DNA of 42,065 nucleotides, taken from the NCBI GenBank assembly GCA_900549325.1, contig UROI01000009.1, positions 1-42,065 on the forward strand, in the 5' to 3' direction. Origin of the DNA: an uncultured Mycoplasmatota bacterium (GTDB taxonomy: Bacteria > Bacillota_I > Bacilli_A > RF39 > UBA660). Under the pieces are notes generated by a model. It made no database searches. It saw only the letters and a list, made by a program, of their open reading frames with translations, and was not told the DNA's origin. Made by a program: the position numbers and the translations under genes. Below are positions 29,790 to 37,384 of this stretch, piece by piece (position 1 is the first letter of the stretch; the number at the start of each line of letters is the position of its first letter).

Positions 29790-30111
29790 GTTCTTTCACC
29801 TTTACTAGCGTTCTTTCATCTACATATAAAGTACCATCAGTATTTGGAATATTTCCTTTTAAGAAATATTTTTTCACTTTCCTATCAAGTTCTTCATCTT
29901 CTATACCATCTAAAAGATTATAAAACCACATAACATAATTTCTCATATTTTCATAGCCATTATCTTTATCTCCTGGATAAAAATATTCATTATCTACATC
30001 ATTATATTGTACTACCGCATTTTCTTTATAAATAGTATCTTCACTATTTAAATGTCTTTCCATTATCGTACAGTAATATCTAGGCATATATAGAACAGGC
30101 TTAGTCCCCAT
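29770..30111 (-). CDS. Hypothetical protein after addB, 113 aa
   Basis: The start at 30111 (ATG) is chosen because AAGGAG lies about 10 bases upstream; a GTG nine bases earlier is too close to it. The soluble protein has YMPRYYCTIMERHL near the N-terminus, an acidic middle and a basic C-terminus. No family is recognised. It overlaps the addB end by 11 bases and the metallopeptidase start by 20 bases, so translation is coupled along the operon. Confidence 0.7.
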   Translation of the reverse strand: MGTKPVLYMPRYYCTIMERHLNSEDTIYKENAVVQYNDVDNEYFYPGDKDNGYENMRNYVMWFYNLLDGIEDEELDRKVKKYFLKGNIPNTDGTLYVDERTLVKVKEHGTSRK

Positions 30112-32383
30112 TATCTTCACTCTCCTTATTAATATATACTTTATCCTTTTCTCTTAAGTAGCAGATATCTTTATATTCGCAGAAGCTACAACTTACATTC
30201 TCTCCATTTATTACCTTTGGATTAATTTCAAAGTCAGCCTCTAATATATTATCTATTGCTTTATCTATTAACTTATCTGTATTACTTAGCATATCGTTTA
30301 TTTCTTCTTCAGATAGTACCTTACTATAAGTACTAAAGCCCTTACTGGTAGTTTTCATACCTTTAATTAACTTAGAATCATTATAAGTAGTATCAAACTT
30401 AGATAATATATTTTCTTCATCTATAGAGTAACCTTCAAGTCTTAAATTATTTTCTCTTTCAGTATCATAGTCTTTACTATTATCTAAAGTAGTATTAAAT
30501 AATTTCTGAAGATAAAAACCTACTACTTTAACATTTTTAAGTTCCATCTTACTAGATAAATATAAATATATTGGCAGTTGTAGTCCAAGTCCATACTCCA
30601 TATTCTTAAGATTAATATTAGTACTACCTGTCTTATAATCAATAACTACAAGGTATGTAATATCATCTTCTTCTTTATATAGTACCTTATCTATCTTACC
30701 CATAAAAGTAACTTTAATATTTTTATCTTTATTTACATAGACTTCTTTTTCTTTCATATTCTTATCAAAAGTACTATAAGTATATTGTTTTCTTATGATA
30801 GTTATAATAAATTCTAATTCTTCTTTAATATTACTAAGAAAGAATAATTCTCTTTTACTAAACTCTCTCTCATTACTAATATACTCATCAAAGACATTAC
30901 TAAAATTAAAATCTATATCATCCATATGTAATAGTACGTAGTGGCAGACATTACCTATTAATATAGCAAAATCATCTTTAATTATATTTATCTTTAATAT
31001 ATTATTTAAATAATACTTAAACTTACATTTATAATAGTTATCTAAGGCTGTATAAGAAAGTAATAGTTTATTATTTAAATATTTATATAATTTATTTTTA
31101 TCTATGCTATGATATTTATTATCATACTGCATATATGGTATATCATAATTAGAGGATAATAAATCTATATCTTTATCTTTTATATTATATTTAACTAAAT
31201 TATCTAACTTCATAGCTAAGAAAACTTTATTCATCATATTAGAATTAGTATATTTAGTTTTATAATTATCTATAATATTTACATCATTAATTAAATCACA
31301 TCTAGTATAGTTACCACTATTATCAAATAGTTTATAACTAATAGTAAGGTTCTTTATATTCTTAATTTTCTTTATTATTTCTATCTTCTTATTTATATTT
31401 AATTCTATACTAGTATCATAACCTAATATAACTTTTTCTTTATCATTAAAATATTCATTATCTTTATATAATACTATATTTTCTTTATTATATCCTAAAT
31501 AAAATACATAGTCATCATCATCAAAATAATCATTGATACTAGCTATTTTAATACCAGTATTATCTTCATTTAGATAAGTATTTTTTAAGTCATTAACAAT
31601 TAAATCTTTTACCTCTTCTTTATTATCAATAAAACTATATTTATTAATTACTTTAACTATCTTTTCTTTAATACTAGTATCATTAATACTATCTATTTCT
31701 TCATTAATATTATTTAAATTATTTAGTATATTTTTTACTTCTTTAATAGAATATATACTTCTATTTTTTACTGATATTGGTATATTATATATTTTAAATA
31801 ATCTATATATAGATTCTTTATATTCATTAGATATTATTAGTTTTATCTTACTTATATTAATATTCTTACTAATTAGATTACATATATTATCTATAACAAA
31901 TAAGACTTCATCATCTATATAGTTAAATTCATATATATCTTTTATAGTATAATCTTTATATTCATAATCTATTACTTTATAGTTATAATTATCTAGAATA
32001 CTTTTATAATATTTATTAATATAATCATAACCATATATATATATTTCTTTATCTTTAAGATATTCTTTAAATAAATTATCATATATAAGTAGCTTATTAC
32101 TATCTAAGTAATCTTTTATTTCTTTTAATTTAGTCATTTTATTATTATTTAGTTTATCACTTATATAATATAAATTATCTAAATATACTAAAGCTGTACT
32201 ATAGTTATAATTATATTCTTTCATTAAATTATATATTGTTTTTTCATCATAATCAAATGTTACTCTTTTAACGAAAGTATCTATACTCATAAACTTGATA
32301 TTATAGTTATAATATTTTATTCTGGATAATTCTATTATCTTATTTTTTATGTTATTTGGTACTAATACTATATATTCTTTCAC
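30101..32383 (-). CDS. addB: AddB-like nuclease subunit, short and without a P-loop
   Basis: The C-terminal third carries the AddB nuclease: GKIDKVLY (D565), VVIDYKTG (D582, K584) and LQLPIYLY (Q602). The four cysteines of the AddB iron-sulfur clasp are C453 (YKCKF), C732, C735 and C741 (CSFCEYKDIC). The N-terminal region resembles a helicase-like scaffold only weakly. The Walker A motif seen in B. subtilis AddB is absent. At 760 residues it is about 400 shorter than that protein. The start is GTG after TAGGTGA. It is the first gene of the operon leading to addA, so the two should form the end-processing complex. Confidence 0.88.
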   Translation of the reverse strand: MKEYIVLVPNNIKNKIIELSRIKYYNYNIKFMSIDTFVKRVTFDYDEKTIYNLMKEYNYNYSTALVYLDNLYYISDKLNNNKMTKLKEIKDYLDSNKLLIYDNLFKEYLKDKEIYIYGYDYINKYYKSILDNYNYKVIDYEYKDYTIKDIYEFNYIDDEVLFVIDNICNLISKNINISKIKLIISNEYKESIYRLFKIYNIPISVKNRSIYSIKEVKNILNNLNNINEEIDSINDTSIKEKIVKVINKYSFIDNKEEVKDLIVNDLKNTYLNEDNTGIKIASINDYFDDDDYVFYLGYNKENIVLYKDNEYFNDKEKVILGYDTSIELNINKKIEIIKKIKNIKNLTISYKLFDNSGNYTRCDLINDVNIIDNYKTKYTNSNMMNKVFLAMKLDNLVKYNIKDKDIDLLSSNYDIPYMQYDNKYHSIDKNKLYKYLNNKLLLSYTALDNYYKCKFKYYLNNILKINIIKDDFAILIGNVCHYVLLHMDDIDFNFSNVFDEYISNEREFSKRELFFLSNIKEELEFIITIIRKQYTYSTFDKNMKEKEVYVNKDKNIKVTFMGKIDKVLYKEEDDITYLVVIDYKTGSTNINLKNMEYGLGLQLPIYLYLSSKMELKNVKVVGFYLQKLFNTTLDNSKDYDTERENNLRLEGYSIDEENILSKFDTTYNDSKLIKGMKTTSKGFSTYSKVLSEEEINDMLSNTDKLIDKAIDNILEADFEINPKVINGENVSCSFCEYKDICYLREKDKVYINKESEDNGD

Positions 32384-32454
32384 AAGATCACCTAGATATA
32401 TTATTGCATAAAACTAGTAAAAAGTAAACCCTACCCTAGTTATTTTATTATGTT

Positions 32455-32544
32455 CACTATAAGCCTTACTTTGTAAGTCTTATTAGTGTTATTTTGAGCC
32501 TGTAGTCTCAAAATAATATATCTACATATCTATTATATATAAGC
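32455..32544 (+). repeat. Paired-hairpin intergenic element, copy F
   Basis: Hairpin 1 (32455-32488) has CACTA/TAGTG, TAAG/CTTA, the C-U mismatch and inner CTTAC/GTAAG. Hairpin 2 (32489-32516) has TTATTTTGAG/CTCAAAATAA around C-CTGTAG-T. The tail (32517-32544) is TATATCTACATATCTATTAT then ATATAAGC. It is the best-formed copy in the window. Confidence 0.88.
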
Positions 32545-32606
32545 ATAATTTATATATTTAAATTCTTTTTAATTAGTAATTTATTGTAAATATAATAAGA
32601 CCTAAC

Positions 32607-32645
32607 AAAAGCGGATAGCCGTCATGGAACATATCCGCTTTTTAT
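32607..32645. terminator. Intrinsic terminator after the fmt operon
   Basis: AAAAGCGGATA (32607-32617) pairs with TATCCGCTTTT (32632-32642). On the minus strand it ends the transcript of the membrane protein gene whose stop is at 32667. Confidence 0.85.
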
Positions 32646-32666
32646 AGATACTATATTATAATCTAA

Positions 32667-33359
32667 TTATTCTTCAAGTGATAATATTTGATTAATATTA
32701 CTATATGTCATAGTAACTAATACTTTGTTAATAGAAGGATCATCTATTTTAAATAGTTCTGTATAATCTATAGTAATAGTCTTAGTATCTTCATTTACCT
32801 CTATTGTAACATAATTATCAGAAGTATTATTAAGTACTAAAGTAGATAATTTTACTTTATATGTATTACCATCTTTAGTGGAGTTTCCTATTAATTCTTT
32901 GATAAAATTAATATTCATAAATTTATAATTTATATAAGGATATACTTCTTCACTCGTGGACAATATATAATTACCTTTATCATCTAGTGAATAATATTTA
33001 TTATTCATAACATAATAATATTCTTCTTTATCACTATCTTTTACTTTAATATTTTCATTTAGTCCTAGTTTTCTTCCATGATAATTATATTTATTATTAT
33101 CTTTTTCTATATTTATATCATACTCATAATTATCTTTTAAAGTATAAATAAAACTATTATCATTTACATTATCATTATGTGGTAGTTTAGAGTTTTGATA
33201 GCCTAGTACTCTAGCAAAGATAATTACTCCAACAAAGAAAATAAGATATAGACATAGTTTAATTTTGGCTCTACCTCTTTTATCTTTCCACATTTCTTTT
33301 AATTTATCAAGTTTACCAGGGTCTTTTGTTACTTCTTCTTTTTCCTTCTCTTTACTCAT
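32667..33359 (-). CDS. Membrane-anchored protein of unknown function, 230 aa
   Basis: The protein has a charged cytoplasmic N-terminus (1-33), one transmembrane helix (about 34-51, IKLCLYLIFFVGVIIFAR) and an extracytoplasmic beta-rich domain of about 175 residues with repeated short strands (YNYHGRKLGL, EYYYVMNNKYYSLDDKGNY). No family is recognised. Its ATG overlaps the fmt stop by 8 bases and uses GGAGG inside the end of fmt, so it is translated along with Fmt. A terminator follows. Confidence 0.75.
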   Translation of the reverse strand: MSKEKEKEEVTKDPGKLDKLKEMWKDKRGRAKIKLCLYLIFFVGVIIFARVLGYQNSKLPHNDNVNDNSFIYTLKDNYEYDINIEKDNNKYNYHGRKLGLNENIKVKDSDKEEYYYVMNNKYYSLDDKGNYILSTSEEVYPYINYKFMNINFIKELIGNSTKDGNTYKVKLSTLVLNNTSDNYVTIEVNEDTKTITIDYTELFKIDDPSINKVLVTMTYSNINQILSLEE

Positions 33360-34296
33360 TAAATATACCTCCGATAAAGTTTTCTTTCTTTATACCATTG
33401 ATAAAGTCTTTTACATCGCATCTATTCTTTCCTTCTAATTTGATATTTTTTAGTATTATATCATAATCTTTAGTACTAACTACTATTCCATTTTTATTTA
33501 TATCAGTAATAGTACCTGGTTTTTCTTTAGAGATATTATTTGTTTTTTCTGATAAATATATTTTCATTCTCTTATTATTTAATATAGCATAGGCTCCTGG
33601 TATACTGGATAATCCTCTTATTTTATTATGAACATTACTTACACTATCATTAAAGTTAATTAGTTCTTCTTCTTTAGTTATATTTAGTCCGTAAGTTACT
33701 TCTTCTTCATTTTGTTTTATTCTATTATTAGTACCATTTAGTATACTAGGTAGTGTATCAATTAGTAAGTCTCTACCTAATATAGATAATTTATAATATA
33801 AATCATCTAATATCATATTATCATCTATATTTATACTTCTTTGACTAATTATATCACCACCATCCATTCTTTTATCCATATACATGATAGTTACTCCTGC
33901 TTCTTTATCACCATTAATTATAGCATGATGGATAGGAGCACCTCCTCTTAACTTAGGAAGTAGAGAGCCATGAACATTAATACAGCCATACTTAGGATAG
34001 TCTAGTATTTGACTTGGTATTATTTGGCCATAAGCAGCAGTTATAATTATATCTGGTTTCTTATCTAATATATATTGATATTCTTCTCTTATCTTGATAG
34101 GTTGATATACTTCAATATTATTTTTTATAGCTAATTCTTTACAAGGAGAATATATTATATTACCTTTTCTATCTTTTTCTTTATCTGGTTGTGATACAAC
34201 CATTATTACATTATATTTATTTATTAATTCTTCTAATATTGGTACAGCAAAAGAAGGTGTACCCATAAATATTATTTTTATATCTTTATTTGTCAC
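33352..34296 (-). CDS. fmt: Methionyl-tRNA formyltransferase
   Basis: Fmt formylates initiator Met-tRNA with 10-formyl-tetrahydrofolate. The 314-residue protein has the N-terminal pattern KIIFMGTPSFAVPILEEL and the catalytic SLLPKLRGGAPIHHAIING segment, with GVTIMYMDKRMDGGDI after it. The C-terminal OB-like domain binds tRNA. The start is GTG with a weak GGTGAT site. A good promoter lies at 34314-34342. priA and def, common neighbours, are absent. Confidence 0.97.
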   Translation of the reverse strand: MTNKDIKIIFMGTPSFAVPILEELINKYNVIMVVSQPDKEKDRKGNIIYSPCKELAIKNNIEVYQPIKIREEYQYILDKKPDIIITAAYGQIIPSQILDYPKYGCINVHGSLLPKLRGGAPIHHAIINGDKEAGVTIMYMDKRMDGGDIISQRSINIDDNMILDDLYYKLSILGRDLLIDTLPSILNGTNNRIKQNEEEVTYGLNITKEEELINFNDSVSNVHNKIRGLSSIPGAYAILNNKRMKIYLSEKTNNISKEKPGTITDINKNGIVVSTKDYDIILKNIKLEGKNRCDVKDFINGIKKENFIGGIFNE

Positions 34297-34313
34297 TTTA
34301 TATCACCAATTCA

Positions 34314-34342
34314 ATTATATAGTATTTTATTTTATTTTTCAA
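34314..34342 (-). promoter_or_regulatory. Promoter of fmt
   Basis: On the minus strand TTGAAA (34337-34342) and a perfect TATAAT (34314-34319) are 17 bases apart. Confidence 0.8.
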
Positions 34343-34352
34343 CTATTTTATT

Positions 34353-34476
34353 CACTTTAATTCTAAGGTATTAAAGTGCTATTATTAGCCTATAGTCTAA
34401 TAATAGTGTATCTACATACCTATTATATATAAGCTATAACTATATATTAAAAGAAAGATATTAGTCATACCTTTCT
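34353..34476 (+). repeat. Paired-hairpin intergenic element, copy G with 3' extension
   Basis: Hairpin 1 (34353-34378) pairs CACTTTAAT with ATTAAAGTG around T-CTAAGG-T, the same variant loop as copy A. Hairpin 2 (34379-34406) pairs CTATTATTAG with CTAATAATAG around C-CTATAG-T. The tail (34407-34434) is TGTATCTACATACCTATTAT then ATATAAGC. The extension hairpin AGAAAG...CTTTCT (34452-34476) is nearly identical to that of copy D. Confidence 0.85.
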
Positions 34477-34487
34477 AATTATTTTTT
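34458..34487 (+). repeat. Left direct repeat flanking the DUF3592-like gene
   Basis: This 30-base stretch (ATATTAGTCATACCTTTCTA...) recurs at 34883-34912 with one mismatch. The two copies lie on either side of the gene at 34546-34884. The right copy supplies that gene's ribosome site. Confidence 0.75.
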
Positions 34488-34545
34488 TATAAGTTAGTTA
34501 CAATTCCAATTGGTTAAGTATTACTAACCAGTTTGCTACTATTTT

Positions 34546-34884
34546 TTAGTTTATATAACCTTTCTTTGGATTTGAAGGTTTATAGTAAACAATCACCCTT
34601 GTTAAGTCAGGAAAGGTATTAGAACGACTTTCATACTTTTTCTTTATAAAATAATTCTTGCCATCTACTTCATATTTATATGTTACAACTATTGTTTCAA
34701 TTGTTTGATGACCTTTTTCATAATGACCATATTTGTAATCAAAAGATTTACCTTCTACATACCAACCATTTTTCTTGGCTCTTTTAATGAATCTTTTTTT
34801 TGTATTAATACTTACAAGGATAAAAAGTAAAATAACAAGTATTATTAACCAAAAGTATTTAAAAGCAAATTGAATTACATTCAT
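34546..34884 (-). CDS. DUF3592-like membrane protein, 112 aa
   Basis: One N-terminal transmembrane helix (about 8-27) is followed by a basic stop (KKRFIKRAKKNG) and a beta-rich domain. TIVVTYKYEVDGKNYFIKK and RVIVYYKPSNPKKGYI fit the DUF3592 pattern (a Y-Y-V-dG-K strand followed by v-Y-Y-dP-xxP). Function unknown. It lies 19 bases after tmk, so it can be read from the thyA promoter. It is flanked by 30-base direct repeats, so it may be a later insertion into the operon end. Confidence 0.7.
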   Translation of the reverse strand: MNVIQFAFKYFWLIILVILLFILVSINTKKRFIKRAKKNGWYVEGKSFDYKYGHYEKGHQTIETIVVTYKYEVDGKNYFIKKKYESRSNTFPDLTRVIVYYKPSNPKKGYIN

Positions 34885-34912
34885 ATTAGTTATACCTTTC
34901 TAATTATTTTTT
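34883..34912 (+). repeat. Right direct repeat flanking the DUF3592-like gene
   Basis: Matches 34458-34487 at 29 of 30 positions by eye. On the minus strand it contains AGAAAGGTATAACTA, the ribosome site region of the gene at 34884, and reaches into the last codons of tmk. Confidence 0.75.
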
Positions 34913-35578
34913 CATTTTCTTTTTAACTAAATTATATACATCATTATGTATATCTTCAATACTACGCATATTAGTACCATCAGTACATTCAATAAAATCC
35001 CAATTATATTTCTTAGCTATATATATTGATGTATCAGATACTTTTTTCATAAATTCTAAATCTCTTTCATGAATATCATTCTTTACTCCATCATTATCTT
35101 TTCTTTTATCTTTTAAACTTCTTGTTACTTCAAATGGTGCATGAAGGAAGATTACTAAATCAGGTTCAGGTATACCAAGTTTATGATATTCGTAATCATA
35201 GACATAGTCTATAAATGCTTCTCTTTCTTTATCATCATCAATAACTGATGATTGATATATTAACGATGAAGTAGTATATCTATCTAATACTATTAGTTTC
35301 CCTTTATCATATTCACTTTTTAAGCCTGTAATCCAAGTAATAGCCCTATCTTGAGCATATAGACTATTTACAAAGTAAGGTGATAATTCTGAATGATTAC
35401 CATAATTACCTTTAAGATACTCCTCTACCGTTCTACCTTGATATGTTCCATAACTAGGAAAGTGATGTGAAGTAATATCATACTCTTTTTCATTAATTAA
35501 TCTATCTATAAGTAGTTTATATTGAGTGCTTTTTCCTACTCCATCACAAGAGCCTTCAATTACTATTAATTTACCCAT
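34904..35578 (-). CDS. tmk: Thymidylate kinase
   Basis: Tmk converts dTMP to dTDP. The 224-residue protein has a P-loop GSCDGVGKST (about 9-18), DRYTTSSLIYQ with the nucleotide-binding arginine, and a LID-like segment LKDKRKDNDG. It is slightly longer than the usual 205-215 residues. Its ATG overlaps the dfrA stop by one base (TAATG). With thyA and dfrA it completes a dTMP-to-dTDP operon: ThyA makes dTMP, DfrA regenerates tetrahydrofolate, and Tmk phosphorylates the product. Confidence 0.95.
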   Translation of the reverse strand: MGKLIVIEGSCDGVGKSTQYKLLIDRLINEKEYDITSHHFPSYGTYQGRTVEEYLKGNYGNHSELSPYFVNSLYAQDRAITWITGLKSEYDKGKLIVLDRYTTSSLIYQSSVIDDDKEREAFIDYVYDYEYHKLGIPEPDLVIFLHAPFEVTRSLKDKRKDNDGVKNDIHERDLEFMKKVSDTSIYIAKKYNWDFIECTDGTNMRSIEDIHNDVYNLVKKKMKK

Positions 35579-36072
35579 TATTTCATCTTCTTTCTTGTAT
35601 AAACTTTTCTTTCATAAGGAATAACTGCATCCATATGATCAGCAATTTTAAAACCATCCCAATCTCTAAAATCTACATAAGGAAAATATGCATCAGCAGT
35701 ATAGTTTTTATAGATTTCTGTTAAATACATAGTGTCTACATAAGGTAAAAGTTCTTTGTATACTTTTGCTCCTCCAACAACCATAAATTCTTCAGAACTA
35801 TTTTCAACTCTTTCTAATAGTAGTTCAAGGTCGTTGTAGCAGATAACATCAACATATCTATCAAGTTCTGCACTACTTAATACTATGGGGTTTCTTCCTT
35901 TTAAAGCATTTACTGGCATACTTTCAAATGTTTTTCTACCCATAATAATATTTTTACCCATTGTCATTTCTTTATAAAAAGCTAAATCTTCTGGTATATA
36001 CCATAAAAGTTTATTATTAAATCCTATTTCATTATTGTAACCGCATGCTGCGATTAAACTTAAATTCTCCAT
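35578..36072 (-). CDS. dfrA: Dihydrofolate reductase
   Basis: DHFR reduces dihydrofolate made by ThyA. The 164-residue protein has the expected N-terminus (LSLIAACGYNNEIGFNNKLLWYIPEDLAFYK, seen as the motifs LIAACG and LLWYIPEDL), the cofactor segment NIIMGRKTFESMP, and VVGGAKVYKELLPYVDTMYLTEI near the end. The Met-20-loop tryptophan W24 and acidic residue E28 are in place. It begins 10 bases after thyA and overlaps tmk. The symbol could equally be folA. Confidence 0.96.
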   Translation of the reverse strand: MENLSLIAACGYNNEIGFNNKLLWYIPEDLAFYKEMTMGKNIIMGRKTFESMPVNALKGRNPIVLSSAELDRYVDVICYNDLELLLERVENSSEEFMVVGGAKVYKELLPYVDTMYLTEIYKNYTADAYFPYVDFRDWDGFKIADHMDAVIPYERKVYTRKKMK

Positions 36073-36082
36073 ATATATCCCC

Positions 36083-37252
36083 CTACTGTGCTATAGGCAT
36101 TGGTATCTTGCCCATATGCTTATATTTAACTAATTTAATATCTTTTAATTCTTTTGAATTATCAAAAGCAAAGAAATCTGTAACATCTTTATTAAGAATA
36201 AGTTCTGGAGTAGTTGGATTTAATATCATATCGATTATTCTATTATCAGTATCTAAAGCCTTATACTCGGCACTTTCTTTATTTAAATGTTTCATTTGAA
36301 TTAAATTGCCTCTTTCTTCATGTAATAATTCTAAATCACTCTTACCAATTAAATATTCATAAGTTTCTGCTCTTTTAAGTTGTTCTCTGATACCATCTAA
36401 TTGATTCATATAAATATGTGGTTCATTAATTGAATAAGATACAAAACCTGGTTCTAAGTCTGTTACTTGAGCGATCATTTTTAATAATGTTGCATACTGG
36501 GTAACATTAAATGGTAATCCTAATGGGACATCACAACTTCTTTGATGTACTTCCAAATTTAATGTATCTTTATATACATTCCATTCAGTACTCCAAACGC
36601 AAGATGGAAGTACTGCAGTTCTTAAGAATTCATTTTGCCATAAACTAAAGACTTTTCTTCTGGCAGTAGGACAATTTTTAATAGAGTTAATTAAAGCCCT
36701 TGCCATATCATATCTTTTGGTAATATAACCATAAGCAGTACCTATAGTACCAGCATACTCTTTACCATACCATTTAGCGGTCTTAATATTTTTACCAGGT
36801 ATTCTACTTTTCGCAGTCATTACTTTGCCTGCGTCATTATACTTAGGCTCAAAAGCAGTATATTCACCAAATGGATCACTAATTGGAACGCTAAGCGGAT
36901 CCATAACTGTTACTTCTCTATCTGGATCATATTCAGTAACTGAAGATCCTTGCTCATATATTCTATATATACCATCATCATCTATCATCCATTCATTCCA
37001 TATTTTAACTCCTCTATCTTGTAACCAACTTACATCATTAGAGCATACTTGCCATATCCATAACATTTCTAATATAGCCTTTTCGTGAAATGTTTGCTTA
37101 GTAGATAAAATAGGATATTCCTTTCTTAAATCAAACTTAAAATAATGCTCTGGTAATTTAATGGTATTAATACCAGTTCTATTTTCAACTTCTTCCCCTT
37201 CATGTAATATTCTCTTTAATAATTTAATATATTCTTCGTCAAAATAAGTCAT
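36083..37252 (-). CDS. thyA: Thymidylate synthase (ThyA) with large insertion
   Basis: ThyA methylates dUMP with methylene-tetrahydrofolate. The start at 37252 has AGGAG 8 bases upstream; the frame opens six codons earlier. The catalytic cysteine is C218 (LPSCVWSTEW) and the substrate motif is QRSCDVPLGLPFN (about 237-249). LWIWQVCSNDV and DFFAFDN...LVKYKH resemble the B. subtilis ThyA type, not the E. coli type. It is 389 residues, against 264-279 usually. About 75 residues (about 92-167) are inserted between WNEW and GTAYGY, and about 35 more near residues 305-340. It opens the thyA-dfrA-tmk operon. Confidence 0.95.
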   Translation of the reverse strand: MTYFDEEYIKLLKRILHEGEEVENRTGINTIKLPEHYFKFDLRKEYPILSTKQTFHEKAILEMLWIWQVCSNDVSWLQDRGVKIWNEWMIDDDGIYRIYEQGSSVTEYDPDREVTVMDPLSVPISDPFGEYTAFEPKYNDAGKVMTAKSRIPGKNIKTAKWYGKEYAGTIGTAYGYITKRYDMARALINSIKNCPTARRKVFSLWQNEFLRTAVLPSCVWSTEWNVYKDTLNLEVHQRSCDVPLGLPFNVTQYATLLKMIAQVTDLEPGFVSYSINEPHIYMNQLDGIREQLKRAETYEYLIGKSDLELLHEERGNLIQMKHLNKESAEYKALDTDNRIIDMILNPTTPELILNKDVTDFFAFDNSKELKDIKLVKYKHMGKIPMPIAQ

Positions 37253-37282
37253 TAACGTCACTCCTATCACACTTCTAAACTA

Positions 37283-37311
37283 ATAATATCATACTCTAAA
37301 TAATAAATCAA
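37283..37311 (-). promoter_or_regulatory. Promoter of the thyA-dfrA-tmk operon
   Basis: On the minus strand TTGATT (37306-37311) and TATTAT (37283-37288) are separated by 17 bases. Confidence 0.7.
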
Positions 37312-37353
37312 CATTGTTTACTTTTAGTTTACAATTATAAAGCATACTTGCAT

Positions 37354-37382
37354 AGAAAAAAACAGACTAAATTAGCCTGTTT
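37354..37382 (-). terminator. Intrinsic terminator of glmS
   Basis: AAACAG and CTGTTT with inner CTA/TAG form a stem of about 10 bp at 37360-37382. It runs into seven T on the minus strand just past the glmS stop. Confidence 0.85.
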
Positions 37383-37384
37383 AT

